A stretch of 64,000 nt of DNA, taken from contig NZ_CBDDJA010000002.1 in the NCBI RefSeq assembly GCF_965229315.1, forward strand, positions 1,426,001 through 1,490,000, written 5' to 3'. The DNA is from Pelomonas sp965229315. GTDB taxonomy: Bacteria > Pseudomonadota > Gammaproteobacteria > Burkholderiales > Burkholderiaceae_C. Of the stretch, positions 25,258 to 33,964 are shown piece after piece; positions within the stretch are counted from its first letter, which is position 1; every line of letters starts with the position of its first letter. The translations under genes were made by a program, and so were the position numbers. Under the pieces are notes generated by a model. That model searched no databases and was not told the DNA's origin. It saw only the letters and a program-made list of their open reading frames with translations.

Positions 25258-25953
25258 TCAGGCCTTGCCGTTGGCGCGGCGGCGCGCGACGAGGCCGAGG
25301 GCCGACAGGCCGCCGAGCAGCAGCGCGCAGCTGGCCGGTTCCGGCACGGCGGCGATGGCGCCGGGCGAGCCGATCATGGCGCCGTCCGGCGACGCGAACG
25401 CGCCGTTCATGCCGACGTTGCTGAGCAGGCTGAGGGTGACGTTGTCCAGGCCTTGCGCGTTGTCGAAGGTCTGCAGCGGCGCGGTGGCGTCGGACGCGCC
25501 GAACGACACCTTCGCCTGCAGCACGCCCGCGGCGTTGAACACGGCCACGCCGTCGCCGGAGGTGCTCAGGCCCACGCCGGCGCCGCTGTAGGTGCCGATC
25601 TGCAGGCCGGCCGGCAGGACGCCGCCAAACCAGGCGCTGACGAAGTTGGTGACCTCGGTCGAGCCGCCTTCCAGGAAGATCACCGACTCGCCGGCGGCGA
25701 TGGTCGTGATGCCGCTCAGCGCCACGGCGGAACCGAAGGCGAAGGAGTTGTCGTCCATCTTCCAGCCGCTGAGGGTGAGCGCGCTGCTGCCGGTGTTGGT
25801 CAGCTCGAACCAGTCGGCACCGACGCTGGAGCCGCTGCTCCACGGCGCCACTTCTGTGATGCGGACCTGCGCCTGGGTGGCGGTGCTGCCGGCCGTCAGG
25901 AGCAGGGCGGCGAGGGCGCCGAGCCAGGTCTTGTGCGTCGTCGAGATCTTCAT
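25258..25953 (-). CDS. PEP-CTERM protein with lamin-tail domain
   Basis: A 231-residue exported protein. The signal peptide (to about residue 28, TQA-Q) leads into a lamin-tail (LTD) domain: VRITEVAPWSSGSSVGADWFELTNTGSSALTLSGWKMDD, the typical ITEV...DWFELTN...LSGW pattern. The end has VPEPAS, a hydrophobic segment and RRRANGKA, a PEP-CTERM sorting signal. LTD domains are Ig-like binding modules, often on extracellular nucleases or surface proteins. No nuclease domain is present here. It leads the two-gene operon with the SdiA-regulated-like protein. Confidence 0.88.
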   Translation of the reverse strand: MKISTTHKTWLGALAALLLTAGSTATQAQVRITEVAPWSSGSSVGADWFELTNTGSSALTLSGWKMDDNSFAFGSAVALSGITTIAAGESVIFLEGGSTEVTNFVSAWFGGVLPAGLQIGTYSGAGVGLSTSGDGVAVFNAAGVLQAKVSFGASDATAPLQTFDNAQGLDNVTLSLLSNVGMNGAFASPDGAMIGSPGAIAAVPEPASCALLLGGLSALGLVARRRANGKA

Positions 25954-26183
25954 GGCTTGCCTTTGCGTGCGGTTGCTACCGTCGAATCAGTCGGCGAACG
26001 CCGGTGCACCATGCCCCGCCCCGTTCAGCCCGCCGGCAGGTTAGGGATGCAACAAGACGAACTCATGACAAGGGCGTCGCGTCGCTCGCAGGCCGTGCCC
26101 GCATTCGAGGGGGGGGCGGCGGCGCCGCGGGCGCGGGCTACCGATGACCGAGACTGCGGCAAGACCGCGACTCACCATCCTTC

Positions 26184-26684
26184 ATGAAATTCGCCATCGC
26201 TGTTCATTTCGACGGCGCGCAAGCGCAGGCCGCCGCCGTCGCGTTCGACGCCTGGGACTCGCCGGAAGCGGCCAAGACCTATCTGTCGCACATCGCCCAC
26301 GTCGAGAAGCCCGCACGCGGAGAACTCGACCTGCGCGCACTGCCTTGCGTGATGCAGCTGCTGCGCGAGCACCAGCTGGCACCCGAGCTCATCCTCATCG
26401 ACGGCTTCGTCCATCTCGATGCGGACGAAACGCCGGGCCTGGGCCGGCACCTGTTTCACGCCCTGGGCAGCCTCACGCCGGTCATCGGCGTCGCCAAGAC
26501 GCGCCCACCCGGCCTGTCGGCGCAGTTCGAGGTGATGCGCGAAGAGGAGACCCCGCCGCTGATCGTGACCTGCGCGGGCGTCGACATTGGCGCGGCCAAG
26601 GCCCGCGTGCGCGCCATGCACGGCCGCAAGCGCGTGCCCACGCTGTTGAAGCTGGTGGCCCGCCTGGCGAAGGGGGCGGGTTGA
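26184..26684 (+). CDS. degenerate endonuclease V homologue
   Basis: A 166-residue protein whose core LILIDGFVHLDADETPGLGRHLFHALGSLTPVIGVAKTRPPG matches the central block of endonuclease V (VDG...HPRRFGLA..LG....PTIGVAKS). Endonuclease V cleaves DNA or RNA next to deoxyinosine or inosine. Only the middle aspartate of the catalytic set seems kept (IDG). The N-terminal GVD motif appears as AVHFDG, and the FRE glutamate position reads LRA. It is also shorter than the usual 210-230 residues. It may be an inactive or repurposed paralogue. It is a lone gene between the PEP-CTERM operon and an ABC exporter. Confidence 0.65.
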   Translation: MKFAIAVHFDGAQAQAAAVAFDAWDSPEAAKTYLSHIAHVEKPARGELDLRALPCVMQLLREHQLAPELILIDGFVHLDADETPGLGRHLFHALGSLTPVIGVAKTRPPGLSAQFEVMREEETPPLIVTCAGVDIGAAKARVRAMHGRKRVPTLLKLVARLAKGAG

Positions 26685-26767
26685 ACAGAGTGTTTTGTCG
26701 GGGTTCGCATGCTCACCCCAACCTACCAGGCCGGCCGCGCGGGGCCGGGCGTGCGAAGTGGCGATGT

Positions 26768-28573
26768 TTACGCCACGGCGTCCGCGTCCGTCACCAACCC
26801 GAACTGCATCGCCGCGAGCTTGGCGTACAGCCCGCCGCGCGCGACCAGTTCGTCGTGGCGGCCGATGTCGACGATGCGCCCGGCGTCCAGCACGACGATG
26901 CGGTCGGCTTTCTGGATGGTCGCCAGCCGGTGCGCGATGACCAGCGTCGTGCGGTGCTGCATGGCGGCTTCGAGAGCCGCCTGCACGACGCGTTCGCTCT
27001 CGGCGTCCAGCGCACTGGTGGCTTCGTCCAGCAGCAGCAGCGGCGGGTTCTTGAGCATCGCGCGGGCGATGCTGATGCGCTGTCGCTGGCCGCCCGAGAG
27101 GCGCACGCCGCGCTCGCCCAGGAAGCTGGCGTAGCCCTCGGGCAACGCGCGGATGAAGTCGTCCGCGAAGGCGGCCTTGGCCGCGGCGATGACTTCGTCG
27201 TCCGTGGCCGTGGGGCGGCCGTAGCGGATGTTCTCCATCGCGGTGGTGGAGAAGATGACGCTGTCCTGCGGCACCAGGCCCACGTTGGCGCGCAGGTCGG
27301 CCAGGCTGAGCTGCTGCGTCGGCACGCCGTTCAGGCGGATCTGGCCGGACTGCGGGTCGTAGAAGCGCAGCAGCAGCTGGAACACGGTCGTCTTGCCCGC
27401 GCCGCTGGGCCCCACGAGGGCCACCGTCTCGCCGGGTTGCACGGTCAGCGACAGGCCGTCCAGCGCCGCCGTCAGCGGGCGTGACGGGTAGTGGAAGCCG
27501 ATGTGGTCGAACTCGACGCGGCTGCCGCCCGTCGTGGCCGACAGGGCCTGCGGCGCGGCCGGGTCGGCCACCGGTGAGCGCGCCTCCATCAGCTCGATGA
27601 GCCGCTCGGTGGCGCCGGCCGCGCGCAGCACATCGCCCCACACCTCGGCCAGCACGGCCACGCTGCTGACCAGCAGCGTCACGTAGACCACCGTCTGGCC
27701 CAGGTGGCCGGCGCTGATCTTGCCGGCGACGACGGCCTGCGTGCCCTGGTACAGCCCCCACAGCATGGCGCCGAAGACGGCCGTGATGATGAAGGCCACC
27801 AGGAAGGAGCGCACGCGGGTGCGGCTGATGGCGGTGTCGAACGCGGCCTCGCTGGCGGCGGAGAAGCGCCGGCTCTCCGCCGCCTCCTGCGTGTAGCTCT
27901 GCACCACCGTCACCGCGTTCAGCACCTCGGCGGCGATGGCCGAGGTGTCGGCCACGCGGTCCTGGCTGGCGCGCGAGAGCTTGCGCACGCGCCGCCCGAA
28001 GTACAGCGCCGGGGCGACGACGATGACCAGGATGCCCAGCACCTGGCCCATCACGTAGGGGTTGGTCACCACCAGCATCACCAGCGCGCCCACGCCCATC
28101 ACCACGTTGCGCAGGCCCATGGACAGGCTGGAGCCGACGACGGTCTGCACGACGGTGGTGTCCGTCGTGATACGGGAGAGCACCTCGCCGGTCTGCGTCG
28201 TCTCGAAGAACTCGGGGCTCTGGCGCAGCACGTGCCTGTAGACGGCGTTGCGCAGGTCGGCCGTGACGCGCTCGCCCAGCCAGGTGACCATGTAGAAGCG
28301 CGAGGCCGAGAAGATGCCTAAAGCGATGCCCACCCCGAACATCGCGAGGAAGTGCTCGCGCAGCGCCATCAGCCGCTCGCCGGGGTTGCTGGCGCTGAAG
28401 CCGGCATCGATGAGGCCGCGCAGCGCCAGCGGGAACGCCAGCGTGGCCAGCGCGGCCATCACCAGCGTCAGCAGCGCCAGCGCGATGCGGCCGCGGTAGG
28501 GGCGCAGGAAGGGCGCCAGGCCGCTCAGCGAGCGGGCGTGCTTGGACGCGGGGCGTTCGGTGGTGGAGCTCAT
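26768..28573 (-). CDS. MsbA-like ABC exporter (fused membrane and ATPase domains)
   Basis: A 601-residue half-transporter that should work as a homodimer in the inner membrane. The six-helix membrane domain covers about residues 20-320. The nucleotide-binding domain has Walker A GPSGAGKTT, Q-loop VPQDSVIFSTT, signature LSGGQRQRISIARA, Walker B LLLLDEATSALD and switch His in IAHRL. ATG 28571-28573 was chosen because the 28 residues upstream lack homology. Related proteins flip lipid A, peptides or drugs. The substrate here is not evident. It lies 58 bases downstream of the CrtC-like gene on the same strand but is probably a separate unit. Confidence 0.93.
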   Translation of the reverse strand: MSSTTERPASKHARSLSGLAPFLRPYRGRIALALLTLVMAALATLAFPLALRGLIDAGFSASNPGERLMALREHFLAMFGVGIALGIFSASRFYMVTWLGERVTADLRNAVYRHVLRQSPEFFETTQTGEVLSRITTDTTVVQTVVGSSLSMGLRNVVMGVGALVMLVVTNPYVMGQVLGILVIVVAPALYFGRRVRKLSRASQDRVADTSAIAAEVLNAVTVVQSYTQEAAESRRFSAASEAAFDTAISRTRVRSFLVAFIITAVFGAMLWGLYQGTQAVVAGKISAGHLGQTVVYVTLLVSSVAVLAEVWGDVLRAAGATERLIELMEARSPVADPAAPQALSATTGGSRVEFDHIGFHYPSRPLTAALDGLSLTVQPGETVALVGPSGAGKTTVFQLLLRFYDPQSGQIRLNGVPTQQLSLADLRANVGLVPQDSVIFSTTAMENIRYGRPTATDDEVIAAAKAAFADDFIRALPEGYASFLGERGVRLSGGQRQRISIARAMLKNPPLLLLDEATSALDAESERVVQAALEAAMQHRTTLVIAHRLATIQKADRIVVLDAGRIVDIGRHDELVARGGLYAKLAAMQFGLVTDADAVA

Positions 28574-28631
28574 CGGGTCGGTGTCTGTGTCGGCGTCGCG
28601 CAAGCGGGGGGCATCGGGCGCGGATTGTGAG

Positions 28632-29684
28632 CTACGCGAGCGGCGCCCGGCCGGCATAGCCGGTCAGCTCCAGGTAACCCGCCCCCAGCGGCCGCTGCCC
28701 GGCATCGAACAGCCGCGCCACGCCTTCCCAGTAGACGAGGCCGCTGGCCTGGCGCGCGTCGATCTCCTGCGCGTCGAAGGCGGCGGCCAGCCGCATCTCG
28801 CCGGCGGGGCTCTTCAGCCGCCATTCCACGGGCCAGCGCGCGTTCGTGGCCGGGCTGGTCCAGTGCCGCGTGGGCGTCATGGCGACCTCGTCCGGCCCGA
28901 AGCTGCGGTCGGGCGCGCCCGGCGTGCGCAGGCTGCCGCCGGCCCAGTGCCGCGTGCCGTCCTGGCGGCGCAGCTGGAACAGGGTCAGTGCGCGGCCGTC
29001 GTCCAGGTTGATGCCCAGCCAGTCCCAGCCCACGGCGTCGCCCAGCAGGCTGTCGCTCCATTCATGGTCCAGCCAGGCGCGGCCGGTGAGCGACTGGCGG
29101 CGGCCGTCGAGCGTCAGCGTGGCCTGCGTCGCGAGCTGCGGGCGCGTGTAGTAGCGGCTGAACTGCGCAGCGGCCGGGCCTTTGCGCGACATGCCGGCAT
29201 CGCCCTGCAGCAGCGGTGCGTCCGGCGAGGCGAGCTGCAGCGCCAGCGTGAAGCCGGGGCCGCTGAACGCGGCCTGGTAGCCGTCGGTGCCGCCGGCTGC
29301 GCGGCGCTGCAGCGTCCAGTCGCGCAGCCTGACATTGCAGTCGCCCACCGCGGCCTCGACGGCGCCCGGCAGCGTGCGCATCAGGCGCTGCGTGTGGCGC
29401 TGGGTGCGCGCGCCCAGGTCCGACAGCGCCACGTGCCCCAGCAGCAGTTGCCGGGCCGCCAGGCCGCTCGGGTGGTCGGCCGGCGCGGGGCCGGGCAGCT
29501 GGAAGAACGTCAGCTGGTAGCCGAAGCGCGGCGGCCCGCCGGCGTCGCCCAGCAGGCCCGTCAGGTACCACCACTCGATGCCCTGGCCCGGATGGGCGCC
29601 GAAGTCGTGCGGGAAGCGCAGCGCGGCCTGCGCTTGCCGCGGCAGCGGCAGGGCAGCGAGCAGCAGCGCGCGGCGTTGGACCAT
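28632..29684 (-). CDS. CrtC/AttH-like lipocalin-fold protein associated with an FtsX-type ABC system
   Basis: A 350-residue exported protein with a short signal peptide. Family marks are FPHDFGAHPGQGIEWWYLTGLL near the N-terminus, GRAWLDHEWSDSLLG in the middle and a C-terminal GYLELTGYAG, typical of the AttH/carotenoid 1,2-hydratase-like (PF07143) fold, a double lipocalin. Members of this branch sit next to a large FtsX permease and a LolD-like ATPase, as here: its ATG shares one base (TGATG) with the permease stop. It may act as the periplasmic partner for a lipid or lipoprotein substrate (inference). It is not a carotenoid enzyme by context. Confidence 0.8.
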   Translation of the reverse strand: MVQRRALLLAALPLPRQAQAALRFPHDFGAHPGQGIEWWYLTGLLGDAGGPPRFGYQLTFFQLPGPAPADHPSGLAARQLLLGHVALSDLGARTQRHTQRLMRTLPGAVEAAVGDCNVRLRDWTLQRRAAGGTDGYQAAFSGPGFTLALQLASPDAPLLQGDAGMSRKGPAAAQFSRYYTRPQLATQATLTLDGRRQSLTGRAWLDHEWSDSLLGDAVGWDWLGINLDDGRALTLFQLRRQDGTRHWAGGSLRTPGAPDRSFGPDEVAMTPTRHWTSPATNARWPVEWRLKSPAGEMRLAAAFDAQEIDARQASGLVYWEGVARLFDAGQRPLGAGYLELTGYAGRAPLA

Positions 29685-32236
29685 CAGGCGTCCTCCCGCA
29701 CCGCGCGCACGGCGTCCGGGCCCAGAGCGCGCCGGCCGGCCAGCAGCGAGGCGCCCACGGCCGCCGCGAAGGCCAGGCCCACCAGCGCGGACAGCCGGGC
29801 CACGGGCAGGCTCATGTCCATGCTCCAGTGAAAGCTCTGCGGGTTGACGACGTAGACCAGCACGGCGCTCAGGCCCACGCCCAGCGCCAGCCCCGCCAGC
29901 GCGCCCGCGCCGCCCTGCAGGCTGGCCTCGAGCAGCAGCAGCCGCATCAGCTGCCGCCGCGACAGCCCCAGGTGGCGCAGCAGCCCGAACTCGCGCTTGC
30001 GCGCCAGTGCCTGCGCCGACTGGCTGGCGATGACGCCGAACAGCCCGACCGCCAGCGCCACGGCCTGCAGCCACACGGTGATGGTGAAGCTGCGGTCGAA
30101 GAGGCTCAGCGACAGCGTGCGCAGCTCGCCCGCCGCGGCCATCTCGATGTCGTCGGCATCGGGCGCGGCGGCGCGCACGGCGGCGCGGGCCGCGTCCAGC
30201 GCCTGGCCCGGCGCCAGCCACAACGCGACCTCGGTGGCTGCTCGGTCGCCGCTGACGCGGCGGTAGTCGGCCAGGGCCATCCACACGGCGCCGCTCTGAC
30301 GCGAGTAGTCGCGCCAGACGCCGTGCACCTGCAGCCGCACCGGCCGACCGCTGTCCACCAGTTCGGCCGTGAAGACATGCCCCGGCGCCAGGCCATCGCG
30401 GTCGCGTGCCGATTCGTTGACCCACACCGGCAGCGCGTCGGCCGCCACCGCGCCGGTCCAGCGTTCGACCAGCGGCAGCGTGCCGGCGGCCAGCGTGCGG
30501 GCGGTCAGCGCCAGCGGGTCGGCGCCCGGCGCCAGGCGCAGCCGCGTGCTGCGCTGCGGCGCGCTGCGGGCGATGGCGGGCAGGTGGTGCAGGGCGTCCG
30601 GCAGTGCCGGCGCCAGCGGCGCGGGCAGGCCGTCGGCGCCGCGCAGCGTGGAGCGCAGGTAGAGGTCCGCCGGCAGCGCCTGGTCCAGCCAGCGCTCCAG
30701 CGAGTCGCGGAAGCTGCCGATCATCACCGTCATCGCCACGGCCAGTGCCAGCGCGACCAGCACGCCGGCCAGCGCGCGGCGGGCCTCGGTGGCCTGGTCG
30801 CGGCTGCGTTCGCGCGCCAGCAGCAGCAGCGGCCCGGCAGGCCAGCGCGACAGCAGCGCCGTCAGCCCGCGCACCAGCGCCGGCACCAAGGCCAGCCCGC
30901 CCAGCAGCAGGCACAGCATGGACAGGTAGGCGGCAATGGGCACGTCACCCGCCAGCGGCGGCAGCGCCGCCAGCGCGGTGCCCAGCACGAGCAGGCCCAG
31001 CCCGGCAGCCGCCGGCAGCGCGCGGCCCGCCGGCAGGCCCAGGCCCTTGAGCACCAGGGCCGGGGCGATGCGCCGCACCGTCAGCGCCGGCACCAGCGCG
31101 GCCACCAGCGCCGCCGTCAGCCCCAGCGCCGCATACACCGCCGCGGGCAGCAGCAGCGGCTGGTTGAACAGCAGCGCCACCGACGACCCGCTGGCGCCGT
31201 GCAGGCCCAGGTCGCTGCCCATCAGCGTCAACGCGGCGGCGGCCAGGCCGGTGCCCAGCGCCAGGCCCAGCGCGGTGCCCAGGGCGCCGATGGCCAGCCC
31301 TTCGAGCAGCATCAGCCGCCAGCGCATGGCGGCGGACACGCCCAGCACGCCCACCAGCGCCCACTGCGGCAGGCGCTGCGCGGTGGCCAGCGACAGCACC
31401 GCGTAGACGAGGAAGCTGCCGGTGAACAGCGCCATCAGCGCCAGCAGGCCCAGGTTGATGCGGTAGGCGCGCGTCAGGTCGGCCAGCCGCGCGGCCTCGT
31501 CCTGCGGCGGTGCGGCCTGCAGCCGTGCGGGCAGCGTGGCGGCCCAGGCGGCGGCATCGGTGCCGGCGGCGAGCTGCACATCGAGGCGGTCCAGCGCACC
31601 CAGCCGGCCGGACAGCCGCTGCGCCTCGGCGATGTCCAGCACGCCCAGCGGCGCGTTGCCGGCGGCGATGCGGCCGCCGACGGCCAGCGTCACGTCCAGC
31701 GGCGCTGCGCCGTCGGGCCGGGGCAGGCGCAGCCTGACCGTCGTCGCACCGGGCGCGAGATGGGCGCGGGCGGCGGCATTGAGGTGCACGGTGCCGGCCG
31801 CCAGCAGGCCTTGCCAGCCGCCTTCGACCTGCGGGATCAGGTCGGGCGCCAGCGGGCGGGCGTCGCCGGCGGAGGCCAGCAGCGCGAGCGGGTCGATGCC
31901 GACCAGGCGCAGGCTCAGCGTGTGGCCCTGGGCCGCCTGGCCGGGCCACAGCGCCTGGGCCTCCAGGACCGGGCTGGCGATGGCGACGGCCGGGTCGTTC
32001 AGCAGCGCGGCGAGGTCGGCGTCGCCGAGTGGGCCCGAGCGGGCCCGCACCACGAGGTCGGGCTGGCCGTCGATGCTGCGCGCGGCGCGCGCGAACTCGG
32101 TGAGGGCGGCGCCGTTGAGCAGGTGCACGCCGAAGGCGAGGGCGACGCCGAGCATGACGGCGACGATGGCGAGCAGCACGCGGCCGGGCTGGTCGCGCCA
32201 GGTGGGCCAGGTGAGGTGGCGCCAGAGGGTCAGCAT
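29684..32236 (-). CDS. large FtsX-family ABC transporter permease
   Basis: An 850-residue permease with two FtsX domains, as in the YbbP type. Membrane segment 1 lies near residues 20-42 (GRVLLAIVAVMLGVALAFGVHLL), followed by a periplasmic domain. Clusters of three membrane segments lie around 270-390 and 720-850, and MVIGSFRDSLERWLDQALPADLYLRS introduces the second half. Such permeases use ATP hydrolysis for mechanical work on envelope substrates rather than simple transport. The start is ATG 32234-32236. The upstream frame is open but non-homologous. The ATPase gene lies 136 bases upstream, and the CrtC-like gene overlaps by one base downstream. Confidence 0.9.
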   Translation of the reverse strand: MLTLWRHLTWPTWRDQPGRVLLAIVAVMLGVALAFGVHLLNGAALTEFARAARSIDGQPDLVVRARSGPLGDADLAALLNDPAVAIASPVLEAQALWPGQAAQGHTLSLRLVGIDPLALLASAGDARPLAPDLIPQVEGGWQGLLAAGTVHLNAAARAHLAPGATTVRLRLPRPDGAAPLDVTLAVGGRIAAGNAPLGVLDIAEAQRLSGRLGALDRLDVQLAAGTDAAAWAATLPARLQAAPPQDEAARLADLTRAYRINLGLLALMALFTGSFLVYAVLSLATAQRLPQWALVGVLGVSAAMRWRLMLLEGLAIGALGTALGLALGTGLAAAALTLMGSDLGLHGASGSSVALLFNQPLLLPAAVYAALGLTAALVAALVPALTVRRIAPALVLKGLGLPAGRALPAAAGLGLLVLGTALAALPPLAGDVPIAAYLSMLCLLLGGLALVPALVRGLTALLSRWPAGPLLLLARERSRDQATEARRALAGVLVALALAVAMTVMIGSFRDSLERWLDQALPADLYLRSTLRGADGLPAPLAPALPDALHHLPAIARSAPQRSTRLRLAPGADPLALTARTLAAGTLPLVERWTGAVAADALPVWVNESARDRDGLAPGHVFTAELVDSGRPVRLQVHGVWRDYSRQSGAVWMALADYRRVSGDRAATEVALWLAPGQALDAARAAVRAAAPDADDIEMAAAGELRTLSLSLFDRSFTITVWLQAVALAVGLFGVIASQSAQALARKREFGLLRHLGLSRRQLMRLLLLEASLQGGAGALAGLALGVGLSAVLVYVVNPQSFHWSMDMSLPVARLSALVGLAFAAAVGASLLAGRRALGPDAVRAVREDA

Positions 32237-32372
32237 GGTCGCGGGGGGCGCGTCGCTTGATGCGGCGCCCGTTCTTTGCCGGAAGTGGTGCCGGGACTTC
32301 GCACGGGCGGGCGACCTGCTTGCTTGTGCGCACAAGACCGTTCCACGCTCGCCACTGACCCGCAGCAGCCAC

Positions 32373-33026
32373 TCATGCCGTGTGCAGTCCCGCCACATCC
32401 AGCCGCAAGCGCCGGTCGGCGGACTGCGCCGCCACCTCCGAGTGCGTGACGAGCAAACACGCCGCGCCCACCTCCCGCGTGCATCGCCTCAGCAGCGCCA
32501 GCACCTCGCCGGCATGGCGCGCGTCCAGGTTGCCCGTCGGCTCATCCGCCAGCACCAGCGTCGGCCGATGCACCAGCGCACGAGCGATCGCGACCCGCTG
32601 CAACTGCCCGCCGGACAGCTGCCGCGGCATGCGTGCGGCCAGCGCGGCCAGGTCCACGGCGGCCAGCATCTGTGCCACGCGGCCGTCGTCCCGCTGCCCC
32701 AGCAGCCGCAACGGCAAGGCCACGTTGTCCGCCACGCTCAGGTGCGGCAGCAGGTGGAAGGCCTGGAAGACGAACCCCAGCGCCTCGCGCCGCAACGCCG
32801 ACCGCGCCTCGTCGCCCATCGGCCGCAGGTCGTGACCTGCCAGCGTGATCGAGCCGGCATCGGCTTCGTCCAGCCCCGCCAGGCAGTTCAGCAGCGTGGA
32901 CTTGCCGCTGCCCGACTCGCCCAGCAACGCGACGATCTCGCCGGGCGCGAGGTCCAGGTCGATGTTGGCGAACACCGGGGTGTCGCCATAGCGCTTGGCG
33001 AGGCCGCGCGCGCTCAGGACGGTCAT
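32373..33026 (-). CDS. LolD/YbbA-like ABC transporter ATPase
   Basis: A 217-residue ATPase of the MacB/LolD class. Walker A is GESGSGKST (about residues 36-44), Q-loop FVFQAFHLLPHLSV, signature LSGGQLQRVAIARAL, Walker B LVLADEPTGNLD and the H-loop VTHS. It should power the FtsX-family permease encoded next. The stop of miaA overlaps its start by 4 bases (33023-33026), so it may be cotranscribed with miaA. Substrate class is inferred from the CrtC-like partner: probably a lipid or lipoprotein in the envelope. Confidence 0.93.
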   Translation of the reverse strand: MTVLSARGLAKRYGDTPVFANIDLDLAPGEIVALLGESGSGKSTLLNCLAGLDEADAGSITLAGHDLRPMGDEARSALRREALGFVFQAFHLLPHLSVADNVALPLRLLGQRDDGRVAQMLAAVDLAALAARMPRQLSGGQLQRVAIARALVHRPTLVLADEPTGNLDARHAGEVLALLRRCTREVGAACLLVTHSEVAAQSADRRLRLDVAGLHTA

Positions 33027-33964
33027 GCGTTCAGCAGTCTCTGCAGACCCGCCAGCAACTCGGGCACGGGCTGCGGCCCGTCGCAGGCGATGACGCGGCG
33101 CTTCGGCATGCCACGCAGCCAGGTGACCTGCCGCTTGGCGAGCTGGCGCGTGGCGGCGATGCCGCGCTCGCGCAGGTCGGAGAAGTCATTGGCGTCCAGC
33201 GCCTCCCAGACCTGCCGGTAGCCCACGCAGCGCATGGACGGCAGCGCCAGGCTCAGGTCGCCACGGGCGCGCAAGGCCTTCACCTCGTCGACCAGGCCGT
33301 CGGCCAGCATCGCGTCGAAGCGTTGCGCCAGCCGCGCGTGCAGCCAGGCCCGGTCGTCGGGTTCCAGCGAGAACAGCGGCCAGTCCACGCCCTCCATGCC
33401 ATCCTCGCGCGACGCGGCGTGCAGCACGCTCAGGGGCTGGCCGCTCAGGCGGATGACTTCCAGCGCGCGCTGGATGCGCTGGCTGTCGTTGGGCGCGAGG
33501 CGCGCGGCGGTCTCGGGGTCCAGCCGCGCCAGTTCGGCGTGCATCGTCGGCCAGCCGCGCTTGGCCGCCTCGGCGTCGATCGCCGCGCGCAGCCCGGCAT
33601 CGGCCTGCGGCAGCGTGGACAGGCCGTCGAACAGCGCCTTGAAGTACAGCATCGTGCCGCCCACCAGGAGCGGCAGGCGGCCACGCCCGGCGATCTCGGC
33701 GGCCAGGCGCTTGGCGTCGCGCACGAACTCGGCGGCCGAGTAGCTCTGCAGCGGGTCGAGGATGTCGATCAGGTGATGCGGCGCGGCGGCCCGTTCGGCG
33801 GCGGTGGGCTTGGCGGTGCCGATGTCCATGCCGCGGTAGACCAGCGCCGAGTCGACGCTGATGATCTCCACCGGCAGCACCGCCGCGATGGCCAGCGCCG
33901 CGGCCGTCTTGCCGCAGCCCGTAGGGCCGGCCAAGCAGATCGGCGTGTTCAGAACTTTTCCCAA
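33023..33964 (-). CDS. miaA: tRNA dimethylallyltransferase
   Basis: The enzyme that adds a dimethylallyl group to A37 of tRNAs reading U-starting codons. It has the P-loop LAGPTGCGKTAAAL, the switch-like SVDSALVYRGMDIGTAKPT, the DMAPP-binding LVGGTMLYFKAL and RQLAKRQVTWLRGM near the C-terminus. There is no ATG near the homology start. I use TTG 33962-33964, giving 313 residues. A CTG (33950-33952) that overlaps the upstream stop as CTGA and a GTG (33980-33982) are alternatives. It overlaps the preceding pseudouridine synthase gene and the following ATPase gene, so all are one transcript. Confidence 0.92.
   Translation of the reverse strand: MGKVLNTPICLAGPTGCGKTAAALAIAAVLPVEIISVDSALVYRGMDIGTAKPTAAERAAAPHHLIDILDPLQSYSAAEFVRDAKRLAAEIAGRGRLPLLVGGTMLYFKALFDGLSTLPQADAGLRAAIDAEAAKRGWPTMHAELARLDPETAARLAPNDSQRIQRALEVIRLSGQPLSVLHAASREDGMEGVDWPLFSLEPDDRAWLHARLAQRFDAMLADGLVDEVKALRARGDLSLALPSMRCVGYRQVWEALDANDFSDLRERGIAATRQLAKRQVTWLRGMPKRRVIACDGPQPVPELLAGLQRLLNA

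Noticed and set aside
26041..26183. Short frames and G-run before the endonuclease V homologue as a gene
   Set aside because: No start with a ribosome-binding site and no protein pattern was found; it looks like an intergenic stretch.
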